From Rhodoplanes tepidamans (GTDB lineage Bacteria > Pseudomonadota > Alphaproteobacteria > Rhizobiales > Xanthobacteraceae), in the NCBI RefSeq assembly GCF_030813915.1, contig NZ_JAUSUJ010000033.1:1-64000 (forward strand): a DNA stretch of 64,000 bases. The letters are read 5' to 3'. Shown one piece after another: positions 58,430 through 64,000 of this stretch (the stretch's first letter is position 1; each line of letters starts with the position of its first letter). The translations under genes and the position numbers were made by a program. Below the pieces are notes generated by a model. That model was given only the letters and a program-made list of their open reading frames with translations. It searched no databases and was not told the DNA's origin.

Positions 58430-59890
58430 TCATCCGAGCAGGGCCGCGACGCCGCGGAACCAGCGCACCAGCGCCTCGGGCAGCCACAGGCCGGCGACGA
58501 GGGCCAGCAGCAGATGGACGAAGAGCGGCACGTAGGAGGCCTTGACCGGGTCCGACTTGCCGCGCGGCTCGCCGAACACGACCTGCTGCATCCGCATCAG
58601 CAGCGCACCGAGCGCGAGGATCAGGCCGGCGACCAGCACCACGGTGAGCAGCGGCTGGCGGCCGAAGGCGGTGGAGACGAGCAGGAACTCGCTCATGAAC
58701 ACGCCGAAGGGCGGCAGGCCGACGATGGCGATCACGCCGAGCGCGAAGCCGACGGCGAGCACCGGATGGGTCGACGACAGGCCGGAGATGTCGGCGAGCC
58801 GCTGCGTGCCCTTGGCCTGGGCGACGTGGCCGACGGCGAAGAAGATCGCCGACTTGACCAGGGAGTGCATGGTCATGTGCAGGAGGCCGGCGAAGTTGGC
58901 GAGCGGCCCGCCGATGCCGAACGCGAAGGTGGCGATGCCCATGTGCTCGATCGACGAGTAGGCGAACAGCCGCTTGATGTCGCGCCGCCGGTACAGCATG
59001 AACGCCGCGAACAGCAGGCTGACGAGGCCGAGCGTCATCAGGATGGCGCCGACGTCGATCGCCAGCGGATTGCCGGCCAGCACCATCTTGAAGCGCAGCA
59101 GCGCGTAGAGCGCGACGTTGAGGAGCAGGCCCGACAGCACCGCCGAGATCGGCGTCGGGCCCTCGGCATGGGCGTCGGGCAGCCAGGCGTGGAACGGCGC
59201 CAGCCCCACCTTGGTGCCGTAGCCGACCAGCAGGAACACGAAGGCGAGCGACAGCAGCTTGGGATCGAGCGCCGCGGCGTTGCGGACGATCTCGTCCCAC
59301 GCCATCGCCGGCACGCCGGCGCCGATGACCGTGGACGACACCATGTAGATCAGGATGGTGCCGAAGAAGGCGAGCCCGATGCCGACGCTGCCGAGGATGA
59401 AGTACTTCCACGCCGCCTCGATCGCCTCGGGCGTGCGGTAGATGCCGACCATCATGACGGTCGCGAGGGTCGCCACCTCGAGCCCCACCCACATCAGGCC
59501 GATGTTGTTGGAGACGAGCGCCAGGTTCATGGCGCCCATCATGGCCTGGTACATGGCGTGGTAGAAGCGCAGGAAGGCCGGGGTGAGCTTGCCGGTCTCC
59601 AGCTCGTGGCCGATGTAGCTCGCGCTGTAGACGCTGGTGGTGAAGCCGACGAAGGTCGTCAGCACGATCAGGAAGATGTTGAAGTCGTCGATGATCAGGA
59701 AGTCGCCGCGCTCGTGCGGGGCGGCGAGCAGCAGGAGGCCGGCCGCGAAGGTGAGGCCGGAGACCAGCATGTTGAGGCCGGCGCTGAGCCGGTAGTCGGA
59801 GATCACGGCCAGCACGGGAATCGCGAGCGTCGGCACCAGCAGCACCAGCGCCACGGGCGACAGCGGCAGCGCGGCGACGAGGTCGGTCAT
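58430..59890 (-). CDS. HyfF/NuoM-N-like antiporter subunit
   Basis: A 486-residue polytopic protein with about fourteen helices of the Mrp-antiporter/NuoL-M-N family. The conserved proton-channel blocks are MWVGLEVATLATVMMVGIYR (glutamate on TM5), KVGLAPFHAWLPDAHAEGPT with PISAVLSGLLLNVALYALLR, and RRRDIKRLFAYSSIEHMGIA. It should translocate protons or sodium ions. Followed after seven bases by the large-subunit gene. A composite repeat of about 150 bases separates it from the preceding HyfE gene. Confidence 0.93.
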   Translation of the reverse strand: MTDLVAALPLSPVALVLLVPTLAIPVLAVISDYRLSAGLNMLVSGLTFAAGLLLLAAPHERGDFLIIDDFNIFLIVLTTFVGFTTSVYSASYIGHELETGKLTPAFLRFYHAMYQAMMGAMNLALVSNNIGLMWVGLEVATLATVMMVGIYRTPEAIEAAWKYFILGSVGIGLAFFGTILIYMVSSTVIGAGVPAMAWDEIVRNAAALDPKLLSLAFVFLLVGYGTKVGLAPFHAWLPDAHAEGPTPISAVLSGLLLNVALYALLRFKMVLAGNPLAIDVGAILMTLGLVSLLFAAFMLYRRRDIKRLFAYSSIEHMGIATFAFGIGGPLANFAGLLHMTMHSLVKSAIFFAVGHVAQAKGTQRLADISGLSSTHPVLAVGFALGVIAIVGLPPFGVFMSEFLLVSTAFGRQPLLTVVLVAGLILALGALLMRMQQVVFGEPRGKSDPVKASYVPLFVHLLLALVAGLWLPEALVRWFRGVAALLG

Positions 59891-59940
59891 GGCACCCTCG
59901 CCGGGCTTCGAGCCGTCATGCCGGGCGCCGCGGACGTCGT

Positions 59941-60083
59941 CACCCTCTCCCTCAGGGAGAGGGTCGACGCGCGCAGCGCGTCGGGGTGAGTGTTTACGGC
60001 GCCGGTTGGATGCCTCGGCCCCCCCTCACCCTGATCTCGCGCGGATGCGCGAGATCCGACCTCTCCCCTCGGGGGAGAGGTGA
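59941..60083. repeat. Composite palindromic element, family A, copy 2 (inverse orientation)
   Basis: Reverse-complement version of the element at 4389-4536: CACCCTCTCCCTCAGGGAGA, hairpin GACGCGCGCAGCGCGTC, connector GTGAGTGTTTACGGCGCCGG, then CCCTCACC, hairpin ATCTCGCGCGGATGCGCGAGAT and CCTCTCCCCTCGGGGGAGAG. It occupies the gap between the HyfE-like and HyfF-like genes. Confidence 0.88.
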
Positions 60084-60152
60084 GACGGAGAGTGCGGCAC
60101 CGATGGCCCTCGGTCGCAGAGGACGGCATTTTCGGGTCGGCGACGCCCCCCA

Positions 60153-60824
60153 TCACAGATGCTCCCGTCGCTCGCCGCGGAAGCGGTCGAGCACGTTGAC
60201 GTCGACGGTGTCGAAGCGCTCGCGGATGCGGAAGACGAAGACGCCGAACACGATGAAGGCGATCAGCACCGAGAAGGCGACCGACACCTCGACGACCAGC
60301 GGCATGCCCTTGGCGCCGGTGGCGGCGAGGACGAGGCCGTTCTCCAGCGACATGAAGCCGACCACCTGGGTGACGGCGTTGCGCCGGGTGATCATCAGCA
60401 GGAGGCCGAGCAGCACCACGGCGAGCGCGAAGGCGAAGTCCTCGCGGGCGACCGGGTCGGCGGTCTCGACCACCGGCTGCACCAGCAGGATCGACAGGGC
60501 GATCAGGCCGAGACCGGCCAGCATGGTCGGCCCGCCCGACACCACCCGCTCGACCTCGCGGTGGACGTCGAGCTTGCGGACGATCCGGTGCAGCGCGGTC
60601 GGGATGACGATCCCCTTGGCGACCAGCGCGATGAAGGCGGTGGCGAGCAGATGCGGCGCCCCCTGCACCACCGACTGCCAGCCGACCGACAGCGACAGCA
60701 CCACGGCCTGCAGGGCGAACACGTTGATCACCGCGGTGATGCGGTCCTGGTAGAGCAGCATCAGGCTGAGCACCAGCACGCCGGCGGCGAGCAGATGGGC
60801 GATGTCGAACCACAGCGCGTTCAT
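60153..60824 (-). CDS. HyfE-like membrane subunit
   Basis: A 223-residue protein with about six helices, resembling HyfE, a NuoK-like small channel subunit plus extra helices. Recognisable parts are LMLLYQDRITAVINVFALQA, ATAFIALVAKGIVIPTALHR, and ITRRNAVTQVVGFMSLENGL. The two membrane glutamate/lysine positions (AKG and SLEN) fit the NuoK-like proton path. The C-terminal tail is charged (VNVLDRFRGERREHL). Confidence 0.9.
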   Translation of the reverse strand: MNALWFDIAHLLAAGVLVLSLMLLYQDRITAVINVFALQAVVLSLSVGWQSVVQGAPHLLATAFIALVAKGIVIPTALHRIVRKLDVHREVERVVSGGPTMLAGLGLIALSILLVQPVVETADPVAREDFAFALAVVLLGLLLMITRRNAVTQVVGFMSLENGLVLAATGAKGMPLVVEVSVAFSVLIAFIVFGVFVFRIRERFDTVDVNVLDRFRGERREHL

Positions 60825-60841
60825 GCCGGCCTCGGCGATGC

Positions 60842-60871
60842 GTCACCCTCTCCCCGGCGGGGAGAGGTGAA
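60842..60871. repeat. Family A palindrome remnant (single hairpin)
   Basis: CACCCTCTCCCCGGCGGGGA-GAGGTGAAGG between the HyfE-like and HyfC-like genes repeats only the terminal hairpin of the family A element. Confidence 0.75.
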
Positions 60872-60903
60872 GGAAGAGCCGATCCGCAGGTGGCCCGCAC
60901 GCA

Positions 60904-61878
60904 TCAGAACCCCCGCGAGACGAAGCGCAGGAACACGGCGAGCGCCGCGGCCGCGAAGGCGCTGCCGAGGAACGCCGGATAGCGGAACACCCGCATCTTG
61001 GCGACCGTGGTCTCGGCGATCGGCAGCAGCACGGCGAAGACGAGCAGCTTGGCGAGCCAGGTGGCGAGGCCGAGCGCCAGCGCGGCCCAGCTCTTGTCGC
61101 CGGCCGCCATGCCGAACGGCGCGAACAGGCAGGCGACCAGCGAGAAGTAGAGCACCAGCTTGACCTGGGCGGCGGCCTCGATCATCGCCAGATGGCGCCC
61201 CGAATATTCGAGGATCATCGCCTCGTGCACCATGGTCAGCTCGAGATGCGTGGCCGGGTTGTCGACCGGAATGCGGGCGTTCTCGGCGATGCCGACGATG
61301 ATCAGAGCGAGCAGCGCCAGCCCGAGCGAGACCCGCACGCCGACATCGCCGGTCGCGAACAGCGCCGCGATGGCGGAGAGCTGCGTCGTCCCGGCGATCA
61401 GCGCCACCGCGAAGGCGATCAGCAGCATGGCCGGCTCGGCGAGCGACGCGATCATCATCTCGCGCGACGAGCCGAGGCCGCCGAACGCGGTGCCGACATC
61501 CATGCCGGCGAGCGCCAGGGCGAAGCGCGCGGTGCCGAGCAGCGCGACGACCGCGATCAGGTCGGCCGACCAGGAGAACAGCAGCCCGGTGGCGTAGGTC
61601 GGCACCAGGCCGGCCGCCACCCAGGTGGCGGCGAAGATCACGTAGGGGGCGCGGCGGTACACCCACGACGCGTTGTCGGCGACCACCGCCTCCTTGTGGA
61701 ACAGCTTCCACAGGTCGAGATAGGGCTGCAGCAGCGGCGGCCCGCGCCGGCGCAGCAGCCGCGCCCGCACCTTGCGGGTGAGGCCCATGATCAGCGGCGC
61801 GATCGCCACCACCAGGGTGATCTGCAGGAGCTGCAGCGCGAGCCCGACGGCCAGCGCCGTGTCGACGGTCAGCGCCAT
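60904..61878 (-). CDS. HyfC/NuoH-like membrane subunit
   Basis: A 324-residue membrane protein with about eight helices, homologous to HyfC/HycD and NuoH, the subunit linking the Fe-S arm to the antiporter-like subunits. Key segments are PPLLQPYLDLWKLFHKEAVV, GMDVGTAFGGLGSSREMMIA, AENARIPVDNPATHLELTMV-HEAMILEYSG (with the conserved Glu cluster) and LPIAETTVAKMRVFRYP. Its start lies ten bases inside the HyfB-like gene. Confidence 0.93.
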   Translation of the reverse strand: MALTVDTALAVGLALQLLQITLVVAIAPLIMGLTRKVRARLLRRRGPPLLQPYLDLWKLFHKEAVVADNASWVYRRAPYVIFAATWVAAGLVPTYATGLLFSWSADLIAVVALLGTARFALALAGMDVGTAFGGLGSSREMMIASLAEPAMLLIAFAVALIAGTTQLSAIAALFATGDVGVRVSLGLALLALIIVGIAENARIPVDNPATHLELTMVHEAMILEYSGRHLAMIEAAAQVKLVLYFSLVACLFAPFGMAAGDKSWAALALGLATWLAKLLVFAVLLPIAETTVAKMRVFRYPAFLGSAFAAAALAVFLRFVSRGF

Positions 61879-63881
61879 ATCGCCACCACCAGCATGAGGA
61901 CGATCAGGGCGGCGAAGACCAGCGCCAGATAGCGCCGGATGGTGAGGAACTGCAGCCGGTTCAGCCGCACCGCGCCGCGCAGCACGCCGCGGGCGAGCGG
62001 CCCGTAGACGAACCGCCAGGCGGGATCGCGCACCCGCATGCGGAAGCGGCCGGCCCGCGTCTCGCCGGGCCGCGGCATATCGACGGTCTCGTGCACGCCG
62101 AACAGCACGGTGCCGAAGACGCGGCGGATCGGCTGGGCGAAGCTCGAGCTCGAATACTGGGTGACCGGGCTGTCGAGCGGATAGCCGCAGTCCCAGATCG
62201 GGCTCTTGCGGGTGCTGCGCGAGGCGAGCCGGTGGACCACGGCGGCCGTCATCGTGCCGGAGGCGACCAGGAAGAAGAAGATCACGAGGCCGTTGTAGGA
62301 GCTGCGGCTGTCGGCGATCGGCACCAGCGAGAGCCAGGGCAGGCCGGCCTGGGGCGGCAGCGCCACGAAGGCGAGCTGGCGGGCGACGGGCGCCAGCGCG
62401 TCGACCACGAGGCCGGGCAGCGTGCCGGCCAGGATGCAGATCCAGGCCAGCGTCAGCATGGCGGTGAGGGCGAAGCCGTCGACCTCGGTCGCCTGCGCGG
62501 CGGCGGGCGAGCGCGGCCGGCTCAGGAACACCACGCCGAACGCCTTGACGAAGCAGGCGCCGGCCAGTGCCGCGGCGAGCGCCAGCATGGCGCCGACCGC
62601 CGGCACGGCGAACTTCAGCCCCCATTGCGGCAGCTGCGGGCTGAGCAGGATCGCCTGGAAGGTCAGCCACTCGGAGACGAAGCCGTTGAGCGGCGGCAGC
62701 GCCGCGATCGACATGCAGCCGATCAGGAACACCACCGCGGTCTGCGGCATGCGGTGGATCAGGCCGCCGAGCTTCTCGGTGTCGCGCTCGCCGGTCGCGG
62801 TCAGCACGGCGCCGGCGCCGAAGAACAGCAGGCTCTTGAACACCGAGTGGTTGAACACGTGGAACAGCGCCGCGGTGAGCGCCAGCGCCGCCGCCGGCCC
62901 CTGCCCGTTCGCCCGGAAGGCGAGCGCGAGGCCGAGCCCGATGAACACGATGCCGATGTTCTCGACCGTCGAGTAGGCGAGCAGCCGCTTGAGGTCGCGC
63001 TGCATCACCGCATAGAGCACGCCGAGCACCGCGGTGGCCCCGCCGGCCAGCACGACGACCAGCCCGGCCCAGGACGAGAAGTCGCCGACCACGTCGAAGA
63101 CGATGCGGATGAAGCCGTAGACGCCGACCTTGGTCATCACCCCGCTGAGCAGCGCCGAGACGTGGCTCGGGGCGGCCGGATGGGCGAGCGGGAGCCAGAC
63201 GTGCAGCGGCACCAGGCCGGCCTTGGAGCCGGCCCCGACCAGCGCCAGCAGGGTGGCCAGGGCGGCGGCCGACCCGCCGACCGTGGCGCCCCGCATGCCC
63301 GCGAAGGTGAAGTCGCCGCCCGGCGCGGCGAGCAGTCCGAAGGCGAGCAGCAGGCACAGGGTGCCGAAGCTCGCCATGGCGAGATAGATGAAGCCGGCCC
63401 GGATGTTGGCCGGCTCGCGGTGGTGCGCGACGACGAGCGTCCACGAGGCGAGCGACATGAACTCCCAGGACAGCAGGAACGAGAAGGCGTCGGCGGCGAG
63501 CAGCACCAGGTTCATGCCGGCCAGGAACGGGCCGAAGAACGGCAGCACCCGCATCGGCGAATGCTCGTGGCGGCCGTAGCCGATGCCGTAGAGGCTCGCG
63601 GCGGCAGCGCCCAGATTGACCACCAGCATGAAGAAGGCGGAGAGCGCGTCGAGGCGGAAATGGGCGCCGATCCCGGGCAGGCCGATCGGCAGCACCACGG
63701 TGCTCGGCGCGGCGCCGCCCAGGAGGGTGGTCAGCGCCAGCAGCACGGCACCGAGCGCAACCAGCAGGGTGGCGCCGTAGACCAGCGGGGTCGCGATCGC
63801 GCGGCCCCCGAGGATCGTCGCCGCGACGCCGATCCCGAGAAAGCCCGCGATGCACCACAGACCGATCGCGACCTCCGGCAT
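61869..63881 (-). CDS. HyfB/NuoL-like antiporter subunit
   Basis: A 670-residue polytopic protein of the HyfB/HycC type. Conserved blocks are FSFLLSWEFMSLASWTLVVA (TM5 glutamate), GSKAGLVPLHVWLPLAHPAA, SHVSALLSGVMTKVGVYGFI, RDLKRLLAYSTVENIGIVFI and LPPLNGFVSEWLTFQAILL. The C-terminal extension contains WDCGYPLDSPVTQYSSSSFA, typical of HyfB. First gene of the operon visible in the window; ATG 63881 (MPEVAIGLW) is preferred to a start further upstream. Only 119 bases remain upstream in the window, so a ferredoxin (HyfA) gene beyond the edge cannot be excluded. Confidence 0.93.
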   Translation of the reverse strand: MPEVAIGLWCIAGFLGIGVAATILGGRAIATPLVYGATLLVALGAVLLALTTLLGGAAPSTVVLPIGLPGIGAHFRLDALSAFFMLVVNLGAAAASLYGIGYGRHEHSPMRVLPFFGPFLAGMNLVLLAADAFSFLLSWEFMSLASWTLVVAHHREPANIRAGFIYLAMASFGTLCLLLAFGLLAAPGGDFTFAGMRGATVGGSAAALATLLALVGAGSKAGLVPLHVWLPLAHPAAPSHVSALLSGVMTKVGVYGFIRIVFDVVGDFSSWAGLVVVLAGGATAVLGVLYAVMQRDLKRLLAYSTVENIGIVFIGLGLALAFRANGQGPAAALALTAALFHVFNHSVFKSLLFFGAGAVLTATGERDTEKLGGLIHRMPQTAVVFLIGCMSIAALPPLNGFVSEWLTFQAILLSPQLPQWGLKFAVPAVGAMLALAAALAGACFVKAFGVVFLSRPRSPAAAQATEVDGFALTAMLTLAWICILAGTLPGLVVDALAPVARQLAFVALPPQAGLPWLSLVPIADSRSSYNGLVIFFFLVASGTMTAAVVHRLASRSTRKSPIWDCGYPLDSPVTQYSSSSFAQPIRRVFGTVLFGVHETVDMPRPGETRAGRFRMRVRDPAWRFVYGPLARGVLRGAVRLNRLQFLTIRRYLALVFAALIVLMLVVAIWR

Positions 63882-64000
63882 GCCCCACCCCGTGTACCGA
63901 TCCGGAGGCGGGCCAGGAACCACGGTCAGGGTCACGCGAGGGTGACGGTCACCGCAAGGCACCGCGAGGCGACGACAGGCGCCGCACGCGCCGGACCCGG

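Noticed and set aside
56166-63881. Functional hydrogenase-4
   Set aside because: The large subunit lacks both CxxC motifs needed for the NiFe centre and there is no ferredoxin subunit in the window.

Overview
The window reads as chromosomal DNA of a high-GC alphaproteobacterium, most likely order Hyphomicrobiales (Rhizobiales) in the Bradyrhizobium / Rhodopseudomonas / Xanthobacteraceae neighbourhood. The reasons are a MucR/Ros regulator, a DUF6456 protein, a TIGR03809-type small protein, paired mutase genes mutA/scpA with meaB, and many dispersed GC-rich palindromes between genes. I see no rRNA, tRNA, CRISPR array, intact insertion sequence or prophage.

Layout. 1-14 kb: DUF6456 protein, MucR, oligopeptidase PtrB, a TctC-type binding protein divergent from a TRAP-type binding protein with no signal peptide, an Aer-like aerotaxis receptor, a 39-residue membrane protein, a YheT-type hydrolase, an LDH/MDH-superfamily dehydrogenase and a proline-rich two-helix membrane protein. 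14-24.7 kb: Fe-type superoxide dismutase, a GT-C type membrane protein, a haloacid dehalogenase, LrgA/LrgB, a damaged hicBA pair, an M20 dipeptidase, a HerA-like ATPase, a DUF4332 protein and the folate operon folP-folB-folK. 24.8-33.3 kb: both methylmalonyl-CoA mutase subunits, an AT-rich probable newcomer gene translationally abutting scpA, a DUF3298 protein, a decayed mntA-hepT pair, a Uma2 protein and a repeat-rich helical protein. 33.6-39.5 kb: a high-affinity phosphate uptake operon pstS-pstC-pstA-pstB, then a second pstS and a Fic-like gene, with a candidate Pho box upstream. 39.6-50 kb: an SGNH hydrolase, MeaB, a pyroglutamyl-peptidase homologue, CsbD, DUF3750, an arsenosugar-type cluster (arsS plus two glycosyltransferases), and an ECF sigma / anti-sigma pair. 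50.6-56 kb: a molybdenum hydroxylase large subunit and a carboxytransferase / OadG-like / biotin-carrier trio. 56.2-63.9 kb: a reverse-strand operon for a complex-I-like membrane assembly (HyfB, C, E, F, G, I homologues).

How it fits together. MutA/ScpA, MeaB and the biotin-dependent carboxytransferase trio all concern propionyl/methylmalonyl-CoA chemistry. The trio resembles methylmalonyl-CoA decarboxylase but has no sodium-pump beta subunit; a strong terminator closes the operon after the biotin carrier. The Hyf-like operon is the most striking item. Its large subunit has lost the cysteine motifs that hold the NiFe centre, while the small subunit keeps the cysteines of the proximal Fe-S cluster, and no ferredoxin subunit is present. 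It is therefore probably not a hydrogenase but an energy-converting-hydrogenase-related (Ehr-type) complex with an unknown electron donor.

Other themes are two toxin-antitoxin modules each broken by a single-base shift, and several families of composite palindromic repeats, some lodged inside the Hyf-like operon. All functions are read from sequence motifs recalled from known families; no database search was possible.
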